DNA of 64,000 nucleotides from Xanthomonas sp. SI (GTDB taxonomy: Bacteria > Pseudomonadota > Gammaproteobacteria > Xanthomonadales > Xanthomonadaceae). Position numbers and translations under genes: made by a program. The notes beneath the pieces were generated by a model. The model saw nothing but the letters and a program-made list of their open reading frames with translations. It was not told where the DNA came from and searched no databases. The stretch spans positions 3,348,001 to 3,412,000 of the forward strand of contig NZ_CP051261.1 in NCBI RefSeq assembly GCF_014236855.1. The letters run 5' to 3'. Within the stretch, counting starts at the first letter, position 1; each line of letters starts with the position of its first letter. Shown one piece after another: positions 57,208 to 64,000 of the stretch.

Positions 57208-59277
57208 ATGACCCGCACCGCTCTCGTCACCACCGCCCTGCCCTATGCCAATGGTCCGCTGCACCTGGGCCATCTGGTCGGCTATATCCAGGCCGACATC
57301 TGGGTGCGCGCGCGGCGGCTGCGCGGCGACCGCACCTGGTTCGTCTGCGCCGACGACACCCACGGCACGCCGATCATGCTCGCCGCGGAGAAGGCCGGGG
57401 TCACCCCGGAGAACTTCATCGCCAACATCCAGGCCAGCCACGAGCGCGACTTCGCCGCGTTCGGCGTGGCCTTCGACCATTACGACTCGACCAACTCGGC
57501 CGCCAACCGCGCGCTGACCGAGGCGTTCTACGCCAAGCTCGAGGCTGGCGGCCACATCGCGCGGCGCTCGGTGGCGCAGTTCTACGATCCGGCCAAGGGC
57601 ATGTTCCTGCCCGACCGCTACATCAAGGGCATCTGCCCCAACTGCGGCAGCGCCGACCAGTACGGCGACAACTGCGAGGTCTGCGGCGCCACCTATGCGC
57701 CGACCGAGCTGAAGGAGCCCAAGTCGGTGATCTCCGGCGCCACCCCGGAACTGCGCGACTCCGAGCACTTCTTCTTCGAGGTCGGCCGCTTCGACGGCTT
57801 CCTGCGCGAATGGCTGGCCGGCGACGTGGCCCTGCCCGGGGTCAAGGCCAAGCTGATGGAGTGGCTGGACAGCGAGGGCGGGCTGCGCGCCTGGGACATC
57901 TCGCGCGACGCGCCGTATTTCGGCTTCGAGATCCCCGGCCAGCCGGGCAAGTATTTCTACGTGTGGCTGGACGCGCCGATCGGCTATCTGAGCAGCTTCC
58001 AGACCCTGTGCGCGAGCCTGGGCGAAGCGTTCGAACCGCACCTGGCCGCCGGCACCACCACCGAACTGCACCATTTCATCGGCAAGGACATCGTCAACTT
58101 CCATGGCCTGTTCTGGCCGGCGGTGCTGCACGGCACCGGCCATCGCGCGCCGACCCGGCTGCACGTCAACGGCTACCTGATGGTGGACGGCGCGAAGATG
58201 TCCAAGTCGCGCGGCACCTTCGTGATGGCGCGCACCTACCTGGACGTGGGCCTGGAGCCGGAGGCGCTGCGCTACTACTTCGCCGCCAAGTCCTCCGGCG
58301 GCGTGGACGATCTGGATCTGAACCTGGGCGACTTCGTGGCGCGGGTCAATGCCGACCTGGTCGGCAAGTTCGTCAACCTGGCCAGCCGCTGCGCCGGCTT
58401 CATCGACAAGCGCTTCGGAGGCCAACTGGCCGACGCGCTGCCGGACCCGGCGCAGTACGCGCGCTTCGTCGCCGCCCTGGAGCCGATCCGCGACGCGTAC
58501 GAGCGCAACGACGCGGCCAGCGCGCTCCGCCAGACCATGGCCCTGGCCGACGAGGCCAACAAGTACATCGACGAACACAAGCCGTGGGTGATCGCCAAGC
58601 AGGACGGTGCCGACGCGCAGTTGCAGGCGGTCTGCACCCAGGGCCTGAACCTGTTCCGGGTGCTGGCCGGCGCGCTGAAGCCGGTGCTGCCGCGCACCAG
58701 CGCCGAAGCCGAAGCATTCCTGTCCGCGCCGCTCAGCGCCTGGGAAGACCTCAACGCGCCGCTGCTGGCGCACGTCATCCAGCCCTACGCCCCACTGTTC
58801 ACCCGAATCGACCCCAAACTGATCGACGCCATGACCGAAGCCTCCAAGGACACCCTCGCCCCCGCGCCCGCCGCCGCCAAGCCGGCGCCGGCCAAGACCG
58901 AAGCGAAAGCCGCCGCGAATCCCGAATCCCCACTCCCGAATCCCGGCCTCATCGGCATCGACGATTTCGCCAAGCTCGACCTGCGCATCGGCAAGGTGCT
59001 GGTGTGCGAATTCGTCGAGGGTTCGGACAAGCTGCTGCGCTTCGAACTGGACGCCGGCGAACTGGGCAAGCGGCAGATCTTCTCCGGCATCCGCGGCAGC
59101 TACGCCGAGCCGGAAAAGCTGGTCGGCCGCAGCGTGGTGTTCATCGCCAACCTGGCCCCGCGCAAGATGCGCTTCGGCCTGAGCGAAGGCATGATCCTGT
59201 CGGCCGGCTTCGACGGCGGCGCGCTGGCGCTGCTCGACGCCGACAGCGGCGCGCAGCCGGGGATGCCGGTGCGTTGA
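57208..59277 (+). CDS. metG: Methionyl-tRNA synthetase with C-terminal tRNA-binding domain
   Basis: The 689-residue class I synthetase (E. coli 677) charges initiator and elongator tRNA-Met. HLGH is at 19-22, the zinc knuckle CPNCG...CEVCG is at about 144-162, and KMSKSRGTF is at about 330. A Trbp111-like dimerisation/tRNA-binding domain (FAKLDLRIGKVL onward) starts at about residue 587. The linker before it is Ala/Lys/Pro-rich and contains a translated G-run repeat (NPESPLPNPG, about 571-580). A HAD gene and rnfB follow on the same strand. Confidence 0.96.
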   Translation: MTRTALVTTALPYANGPLHLGHLVGYIQADIWVRARRLRGDRTWFVCADDTHGTPIMLAAEKAGVTPENFIANIQASHERDFAAFGVAFDHYDSTNSAANRALTEAFYAKLEAGGHIARRSVAQFYDPAKGMFLPDRYIKGICPNCGSADQYGDNCEVCGATYAPTELKEPKSVISGATPELRDSEHFFFEVGRFDGFLREWLAGDVALPGVKAKLMEWLDSEGGLRAWDISRDAPYFGFEIPGQPGKYFYVWLDAPIGYLSSFQTLCASLGEAFEPHLAAGTTTELHHFIGKDIVNFHGLFWPAVLHGTGHRAPTRLHVNGYLMVDGAKMSKSRGTFVMARTYLDVGLEPEALRYYFAAKSSGGVDDLDLNLGDFVARVNADLVGKFVNLASRCAGFIDKRFGGQLADALPDPAQYARFVAALEPIRDAYERNDAASALRQTMALADEANKYIDEHKPWVIAKQDGADAQLQAVCTQGLNLFRVLAGALKPVLPRTSAEAEAFLSAPLSAWEDLNAPLLAHVIQPYAPLFTRIDPKLIDAMTEASKDTLAPAPAAAKPAPAKTEAKAAANPESPLPNPGLIGIDDFAKLDLRIGKVLVCEFVEGSDKLLRFELDAGELGKRQIFSGIRGSYAEPEKLVGRSVVFIANLAPRKMRFGLSEGMILSAGFDGGALALLDADSGAQPGMPVR
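58917..58949. repeat. G-run repeat, single arm within the metG linker
   Basis: A C-run arm (CCC spaced by GAAT, CACT and GAAT) lies in frame in metG and encodes NPESPLPNPG. The minus strand has four GGG or GGGG runs spaced by 3-4 bases. No inverted partner is near. Confidence 0.8.
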
Positions 59278-59280
59278 AGG

Positions 59281-59388
59281 CTGGGATTCGGGATTGGGGA
59301 TTCGGGATTCGTTGAAGCGGGTCCCTTGCTCGATCCGCTTCATGACCTGCCTTTGCGAATCCCCAATCTCCAATGCCCAATCCCGGCT
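59281..59388. repeat. G-run repeat pair, copy 5, between metG and HAD gene
   Basis: Arm 1 (59281-59312) begins just after the metG stop, and inverted arm 2 (59355-59388) overlaps the start of the HAD phosphatase gene. The 42-bp centre contains a small inverted repeat (GAAGCGG, CCGCTTC). Arm 1 has four G runs with spacers ATTC, ATT and ATTC. Confidence 0.82.
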
Positions 59389-59975
59389 CCCTGGCCCTGT
59401 TCGACTTCGACCACACGGTCACCACCACCGATACCTATTCGCGGTTCCTGCGCCGCGTCGCCACGCCGCGGCAGCTGGCGCGGGCGAAGTGGTCGGTGGG
59501 GCCGTGGTTGGCCGGGTATCGGCTGGGCCTGGTGTCGGCGCAGGCGATACGCAGGCGGGTCACGCGGATCGTGTTCGCTGGCCGGACCGCAGAGGAGATC
59601 GCCGCGCACGCCCGGGCGTATGCGCGCGAGGTGCTGCCGACGCTGCTGCGGCCGGAGATGATGCAGCGCATCGCCTGGCATCAGGCGCAGGGCGACAGCG
59701 TGGTGCTGGTATCCGGGTCGCTGGACCTGTACCTGCAGCCCTGGTGCCAGCAGCACGGGCTTGAGCTGATCTGCAACCGCCTGGAAGCGCGCGACGGCCG
59801 GCTGACCGGGCACTATGCCGATGGCGATTGCGGGCCGCACAAAGCGCGGCTGATCCGCGCGCGCTACGATGTGGCCGCCTATCCGCGCGTCTACGCCTAC
59901 GGCGACAGCCGCGAAGACCGGCCGATGCTGGCGCTGGCCCACGAGCGCTGGTACGGCGGACGCCGCATCGCCTGA
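59373..59975 (+). CDS. HAD-superfamily phosphatase, subfamily IB (SerB-like)
   Basis: The 200-residue protein has HAD motif [15 protein letters not shown] (nucleophile Asp11, Asp13), motif [14 protein letters not shown] (about 110-121), and motif III/IV in CGPHKARL and [11 protein letters not shown] (about 176-186). A helical cap between about 20 and 95 makes it class IB. Its substrate is unknown. The ATG lies inside a G-run repeat arm, so the first residues MPNPGS are repeat-derived; no other start in frame is closer to motif I. There is no good ribosome-binding site. Confidence 0.87.
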   Translation: MPNPGSLALFDFDHTVTTTDTYSRFLRRVATPRQLARAKWSVGPWLAGYRLGLVSAQAIRRRVTRIVFAGRTAEEIAAHARAYAREVLPTLLRPEMMQRIAWHQAQGDSVVLVSGSLDLYLQPWCQQHGLELICNRLEARDGRLTGHYADGDCGPHKARLIRARYDVAAYPRVYAYGDSREDRPMLALAHERWYGGRRIA

Positions 59976-60018
59976 CCCTCGCCCTGCAGCGCGCCGCATC
60001 CGACGCGCCGAATCCGCC

Positions 60019-60435
60019 ATGAAGCCCGACCAAGACCAGCTGCTGGAACGCCTCGATCGCCTGCTGCCGCAGACCCAATGCGGCCAATGCGGCTTCGATG
60101 GCTGCCGCCCGTACGCCGAGGCGATGGCGCGCGGTGCGGCGCAGGTGGACCGCTGCCCGCCCGGTGGCGATGCCGGCGCGCGGGCGCTGGCGCGCGTGCT
60201 CGGCAGCGGACCACTGCCCTACGACCGCAGCCGCGGCACGCACAAGCAGCCGCAGGTGGCGTGGGTGATCGAGGCCGACTGCATCGGCTGCACCAAGTGC
60301 ATCCAGGCCTGCCCGGTGGACGCCATCGTCGGCGGCGCCAAGCACATGCACACGGTGCTGGCGCCGCTGTGCACTGGCTGCGAACTGTGCGTGCCGGCCT
60401 GCCCGGTGGACTGCATCGAGCTGCGCCCGGTCTAG
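60019..60435 (+). CDS. rnfB: RnfB-like iron-sulfur protein, solo
   Basis: The 138-residue protein has the four-Cys cluster motif of RnfB (Cys21, Cys24, Cys29, Cys46 in [17 protein letters not shown]) and two ferredoxin-type 4Fe-4S motifs (Cys88, 91, 94, 98 and Cys118, 121, 124, 128). It lacks the N-terminal membrane helix of full RnfB, and no other rnf gene is visible in the window. In other gammaproteobacteria the rnf operon lies near metG, so this may be a surviving relic with a soluble electron-transfer role. Start: ATG 60019, 43 bp after the HAD stop. Confidence 0.9.
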   Translation: MKPDQDQLLERLDRLLPQTQCGQCGFDGCRPYAEAMARGAAQVDRCPPGGDAGARALARVLGSGPLPYDRSRGTHKQPQVAWVIEADCIGCTKCIQACPVDAIVGGAKHMHTVLAPLCTGCELCVPACPVDCIELRPV

Positions 60436-60698
60436 CTGCACGCTCCGCCCTCGCGCAGGTCGGGCCGCGCTTGGCTTGCGCGTGCATGGTGCAAGCAAGT
60501 GGAATGATGAACACCTGTCCACACCCGCAAGAGGCCGCAGCACCGCGCGGGTGCGGGAGCGTTCCTGCGTTGGATTTGCCGGGACAGTCACCGCCCCACG
60601 CCGCGTGACATGACGCGGCCTACCCGGAAGGGATGACCCCGCTGGTATCCAGCATCGGCCGGGCCGTCAGCGCATCCGGATCGGCGCCGGCTGCGTAT

Positions 60699-60710
60699 TG
60701 ACAGCTGTCA
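60699..60710. promoter_or_regulatory. 12-bp palindrome TGACAGCTGTCA overlapping a -35-like TTGACA
   Basis: A perfect palindrome lies 22 bases before the ATG of the next gene; TTGACA begins one base earlier. A regulator dimer could bind here. The remaining part of the roughly 300-bp gap after rnfB contains nothing I can name. Confidence 0.35.
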
Positions 60711-60732
60711 CCGTCTCACGGAAGCGCCACGC

Positions 60733-61521
60733 ATGCACATGCCGATCGCCACGTCTCCCCTCGTCCGCGCGCGCCTGCCGCTGGCCGCCGCTGCATGCCT
60801 GGCCGCGCTGGGCGTTGCCGCCCCGGCGCGGGCGATGCTGCACTACGACGGTCTGGCCTATGCGCCGAACGGTCAGCAACTGCTGTACCGCGAGAGCCAC
60901 TGGGTGCGCGACGACGGCGCGCGGCTGGTGCTGTACCGCTGCGCCGACGGCACGCCGTTCGCGCGCAAGCGCATCGCCGACGGCAGCATCGCCCCGGATT
61001 TCGAACTGGTCGACGCGCGCAGCGGCTACCGCGAAGGCGTGCGCCGTGCCGGCAGTGGCCGGGTGATGTTCAGCCAGCGCGACGGCGAGCCGGAGCGCAG
61101 CGCGCCGTTGCCGGCGACGGCGGCGCCGCAGGTGATCGATGCCGGGTTCGATGCCTTCCTGCGCCTGCATTGGGACGCGTTGAGCAAGGGCACGCCGCAA
61201 CGCGTCGCCTTCGTGTTGCCCAGCGCCTTACGCACGCTGGAGTTCCAGATCAAGCCCGCGGCGGCCGACGCCGGCGTGCAGCGCTACACCCTGTCGGTGG
61301 ACGCCTGGTACGGCGGCGTGCTGCCGAATATCACGGTCGCCTACGCGCACGACGATCGCCGTCTGCTCGAGTTCCGCGGCATCGGCAACGTCCGCGACGC
61401 GCGCGGCCGCTATGCGCAGGTGCGTATCGATTTTCCCGAGCGGCTGCGCGGCCAGGCCGACGACGCCGCATGGAACCAGGCGCTGCAGCAACCGCTGGTC
61501 GCGCAATGCGGCGCGCGCTGA
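60733..61521 (+). CDS. Exported protein of unknown function
   Basis: The 262-residue protein has a signal peptide (hydrophobic residues about 16-31, cleavage near PARAM). The mature part is beta-rich, with LHYDGLAYAPNGQQLLYRESHWV at its start and TLEFQIKPAAADAGVQRYTLSVDAWYGGVLPNITVAYAHDDRRLLEFRGIGNVRDARGRYAQVRIDFP in its second half. I recognise no family. ATG 60739 is a second possible start. It is followed after 88 bp by a small membrane protein gene and then the sigma pair; whether they share a transcript is not clear. Confidence 0.75.
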   Translation: MHMPIATSPLVRARLPLAAAACLAALGVAAPARAMLHYDGLAYAPNGQQLLYRESHWVRDDGARLVLYRCADGTPFARKRIADGSIAPDFELVDARSGYREGVRRAGSGRVMFSQRDGEPERSAPLPATAAPQVIDAGFDAFLRLHWDALSKGTPQRVAFVLPSALRTLEFQIKPAAADAGVQRYTLSVDAWYGGVLPNITVAYAHDDRRLLEFRGIGNVRDARGRYAQVRIDFPERLRGQADDAAWNQALQQPLVAQCGAR

Positions 61522-61609
61522 AGCGCGTCGGCGCCGTCTTCACGCCCGCGTCCCTCGCGGACGCTACACCCATGCAACCGCATCGCCCCTCTCCCGACAA
61601 GGAATATCC

Positions 61610-61981
61610 ATGGCCAAGGCCTATCTGTGGTTCAACGCTGCGCTGTACGCGATCCTGGCGCTGTGGTGCACGCTCCTGCCGGCGCAGACCGCCGCCGCGG
61701 TCGGCTACATCGGCCTGGACCGCTCCGGGCAGTCCGAATACCTGGTCATCTACGGCGGCCTGCAATTGGGCATGGCGTTCCTGTTCGGCTATTTCGCCCG
61801 TAGCGGGCAGATCCGTACCGGGCTGCTGCTGGCGCTCGCCTTCTACGTCCCGATCGTGCTCTACCGCAGCGCCAGCCTGCTGCGGCTGTGGCCGGTCGGA
61901 CCGACCACCACCGGCCTGGCCGTATTCGAAATCGCGCTGCTGCTCGCCGCGCTCGCGCTGTGGCGCGGGCAGCGTCGTTGA
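61610..61981 (+). CDS. Small four-helix membrane protein (DUF4345-like)
   Basis: The 123-residue protein has four hydrophobic segments (about 4-22, 43-64, 70-86, 98-118). YIGLDRSGQSEYLVIYGGLQLGMAFLFGYFA is similar in layout to DUF4345 proteins, but I am unsure of the family. ATG 61610 is preceded by AAGGAATA. The sigma factor gene starts 58 bp after its stop. Confidence 0.7.
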   Translation: MAKAYLWFNAALYAILALWCTLLPAQTAAAVGYIGLDRSGQSEYLVIYGGLQLGMAFLFGYFARSGQIRTGLLLALAFYVPIVLYRSASLLRLWPVGPTTTGLAVFEIALLLAALALWRGQRR

Positions 61982-62039
61982 GCGACGCGCGCGCCGAAAG
62001 CCTGTAGCATCGCTGCCACCTTCGCCACCGCTCCCCGGC

Positions 62040-62597
62040 ATGACCGAGACGCCCGATCACGACGAAGCAGGCCAATTGCTGGTCGCCACTGCGGCCGGCG
62101 ACAGCGCCGCGTTCGAACGCCTGTACCGCAGCACCTCGCCGCGCCTGTTCGGCGTGTGCCTGCGCATCGTGCCGCAGCGCGGCGAAGCCGAAGACGTGCT
62201 GCAGGAAGTGTTCACTTCGGTCTGGCGCAAGGCCGCGCAGTTCGATCCGCAGCGCGCGCGCGGCCTGACCTGGCTGACCATGATCGCGCGCAACAAGGCC
62301 ATCGATTACCTGCGCGCGCGTGCGCCGGCGCGGCAATCGGTGGCGCTCGACGACGCTGGCGAACTGCACGACGACGGCCGCGATCCGCTGGCCGAGACCG
62401 AATGGCGCGTCGCCGGGCGGCGCCTGGACGTGTGCATGGGCGAACTGGAACCGCCGCGCGGCGACCTGATCCGCACCGCGTTCTTCGAGGGCATCACCTA
62501 CGAGGAACTCGCCAACCGCAGCGGAACGCCGCTGGGCACGGTCAAGAGCTGGATCCGGCGCGGCCTGGCCAAGCTGAAGGCGTGCCTGGAACGATGA
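62040..62597 (+). CDS. ECF sigma factor (SigK-like)
   Basis: The 185-residue protein has sigma region 2 (about 22-90: FERLYRSTSPRLFGVCLRIVPQRGEAEDVLQEVFTSVWRKAAQFDPQRARGLTWLTMIARNKAIDYLRAR) and region 4 (about 130-183: LIRTAFFEGITYEELANRSGTPLGTVKSWIRRGLAKLKACL). It lacks regions 1 and 3, as in ECF factors. Its stop overlaps the anti-sigma gene as ATGA, the usual coupling of sigma and inhibitor. Targets are unknown; the upstream exported and membrane genes are candidates. Confidence 0.92.
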   Translation: MTETPDHDEAGQLLVATAAGDSAAFERLYRSTSPRLFGVCLRIVPQRGEAEDVLQEVFTSVWRKAAQFDPQRARGLTWLTMIARNKAIDYLRARAPARQSVALDDAGELHDDGRDPLAETEWRVAGRRLDVCMGELEPPRGDLIRTAFFEGITYEELANRSGTPLGTVKSWIRRGLAKLKACLER

Positions 62598-63376
62598 ACG
62601 CATCCGTGCCCGATCCGCAGGAAACCCTGCCGCCGCGCGACGTGCTGGCCGGCGAATACGTGCTGGGCGTGCTCGATGCGCCCGAACGCCGCGCCGCCGA
62701 ACAACGCATCGACGCCGACGCCGAGTTCGCCGCGGCGGTGACGCAATGGCAGCAACACCTGATGCCGCTGGCCGACGAGATCGCGCCGGTCGCGGTGCCG
62801 GAACGCGTGTGGGTGCGCATCCGCGCATCGCTCGGCCTGGATGCGCCGTCGCCGCGCGCGCCGACGGCATCGCCTGGCTTCTGGGAAAGCGTGCGCACCT
62901 GGCGTTGGCTGAGCGCCGGCGGCTTCGCCACCGCAGCGGCCTGCATGCTCACGCTGATGGTCGCGCGTCAGCCGCTGCCGCCGCAAACGCCCACGCCGCC
63001 GGTCGCGACAACGCCGGCCGAGACCGGCATCGCGATGACCTCGACGCTGATGCAGGACGACGGCAAGCCTGGCTACGTGGTGCTGATGGACGCCGACAAG
63101 AAGCGCATCACCCTGACCCCGCTGGCCGGCAGCCGCGACTCCGCGCGCGTGCCGGAGCTGTGGCTGATCCCGGCCGACGGCAAGGCGCGTTCGATGGGCG
63201 TGTTCGATGACGCGCAGGCGCGCGCGGCGCGCATTCCCGACGCGCTGATGCCGTTGCTCAGCGACGGCGCCTTGCTGGCGGTGACGATGGAACCCCCCGG
63301 CGGCGCGCCCGGCGGCGTCGCCACCGGCCCGGTCGTGGCCAAGGGCGGCATCAGCACGCTGCGCCTGGCGCCGTAG
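62594..63376 (+). CDS. Anti-sigma factor, RskA-like
   Basis: The 260-residue protein has an N-terminal sigma-binding part (about 1-90: LAGEYVLGVLDAPERRAAEQRIDADAEFAAAVTQWQQHLMPLADEI), one membrane helix (about 105-124: LSAGGFATAAACMLTLMV) and a periplasmic RskA C-terminal domain (about 145-260: KPGYVVLMDADKKRITLTPL, PELWLIPADGKARSMGVF). No zinc HxxxCxxC motif is present. Release of the sigma factor probably needs proteolysis in the membrane. It overlaps the sigma gene by four bases. Confidence 0.9.
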   Translation: MNASVPDPQETLPPRDVLAGEYVLGVLDAPERRAAEQRIDADAEFAAAVTQWQQHLMPLADEIAPVAVPERVWVRIRASLGLDAPSPRAPTASPGFWESVRTWRWLSAGGFATAAACMLTLMVARQPLPPQTPTPPVATTPAETGIAMTSTLMQDDGKPGYVVLMDADKKRITLTPLAGSRDSARVPELWLIPADGKARSMGVFDDAQARAARIPDALMPLLSDGALLAVTMEPPGGAPGGVATGPVVAKGGISTLRLAP

Positions 63377-63399
63377 GCAACAGCCGCGCCCTGCATCCC

Positions 63400-64000
63400 T
63401 TCCTCCTCCGGGGGAAGGTGCCCCGAAGGGGCGGATGAGGGTACGTGCGAAGCCTCACAGATCCAGATGCGCCAGCCTATTCGTGCCGACGCACCCTCAC
63501 CCCAACCCCTCTCCCGATGGGAGAGGGGCTAACGCGGCCTGCGCTTTCAGTGCGCCACGCTTGACGCCGTAGAAAAAACAACACGGCATCGAGACTACGC
63601 GCCATGCTCCCTTCTCCCATCGGGAGAAGGTGCCCCGAAGGGGCGGATGAGGGTACGGGCGAAGCCACGCAAATCCAGGTGCGCCAGCCTGTCCGTGCCG
63701 ATGTACCCTCACCCCACCCCCTCTCCCGGTGGGAGGGGGCTAATGCATCTCGTAGACAACGCAGCGCAGACTAAGCGCCTCCCTTCTCCCTCCGGGAGAA
63801 GGTGCCCCGAAGGGGCGGATGAGGGTACGGGCGAAGCCACGCAAATCCAGGCACGCCAGCCTATCCGTGCCGACGCACCCTCACCCCAACCCCTCTCCCG
63901 ATGGGAGAGGGGCTACTGCAGCTCGTAGACAACGCAGCGCAGACCATGCGCCTCCCTTCTCCCCCCGGGAGAAGGTGCCCCGAAGGGGCGGATGAGGGTA
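63400..64000. repeat. Tandem array of REP-like units, period about 172 bp, running off the window
   Basis: The stretch AAGGTGCCCCGAAGGGGCGG recurs at 63415, 63627, 63799 and 63972, giving intervals of 212, 172 and 173 bases. Each unit also has a CCCTCTCCC-GATG-GGGAGAGGGG-type arm and a shared spacer (GCGAAGCCACGCAAATCCAG). The inverted arms in each unit can fold. The last two complete units are nearly identical, which suggests recent duplication. No gene is seen here. The window ends inside the fourth unit. Confidence 0.85.

Noticed and set aside
63400..64000. Possible CRISPR array
   Set aside because: The repeated part is long and itself made of inverted arms, the period is about 172 bp, and the spacers are nearly identical to each other, unlike CRISPR spacers. 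No cas gene is present.

Overview
The window is a GC-rich (about 70%), gene-dense chromosomal segment of a Xanthomonadaceae bacterium, most likely a Xanthomonas. This is judged from the protein content (solo RnfB beside metG, TonB-dependent receptor, M35 aspzincin, DUF1501/DUF1800 pair), the codon usage, and the intergenic repeats of that family. I saw no rRNA, tRNA, CRISPR array, prophage or insertion sequence. Species assignment is inference.

Layout. 1-4.7 kb: partial rhomboid protease, alkyltransferase-like protein, EamA transporter, glutathione reductase with a 23-codon ORF overlapping its start, and a DUF418 membrane protein. 4.8-7 kb: SlyD, then two NlpC/P60 hydrolases in tandem. 7-12.3 kb: thioesterase, methyltransferase, dicarboxylate symporter, and a PhoA-like lipoprotein overlapping a WG-repeat protein. 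12.5-15 kb: tilS, xseB, ispA. 15.3-18.2 kb: GH39 hydrolase divergent from an M35 metallopeptidase. 18.4-23.5 kb: DUF1501/DUF1800 pair, MFS exporter and divergent LysR regulator. 23.5-28.1 kb: two DUF4870-type membrane proteins, pmbA, darP, tldD.

28-46.6 kb holds conserved minus-strand envelope, RNA and ribosome genes: yhdP, rng, maf, then rlmH, a J-domain gene, rsfS, nadD, holA, lptE, leuS. A plus-strand block (SIMPL protein, TonB, large TonB-dependent receptor; 34.4-39 kb) separates maf from rlmH. 46.8-56.3 kb: DUF998, CnoX-like thioredoxin, DUF4442, an unknown membrane-anchored protein, DUF502, queuosine-precursor transporter, DUF885 hydrolase, homocysteine methyltransferase and two overlapping VOC genes. 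56.5-63.4 kb: DUF2147, metG, HAD phosphatase, solo RnfB, two poorly known genes, and an ECF sigma/anti-sigma pair. The window ends inside a tandem array of REP-like units of about 172 bp.

The most unusual signal is a family of short repeats built on GGGATTCGGGATTGGGG-type runs, usually in inverted pairs 60-160 bp apart. Nearly every arm fits the G-quadruplex pattern (four runs of three or more G, spacers of 3-5). The arms lie not only between genes but inside genes: the darP C-terminus, the nadD N-terminus, the metG interdomain linker, and the start codon of a HAD phosphatase gene. Two other repeat families are present: a GTAGGAGCGGCTTCAGCCG type and a CCCTCACCCCAACCCCTCTCCC type.
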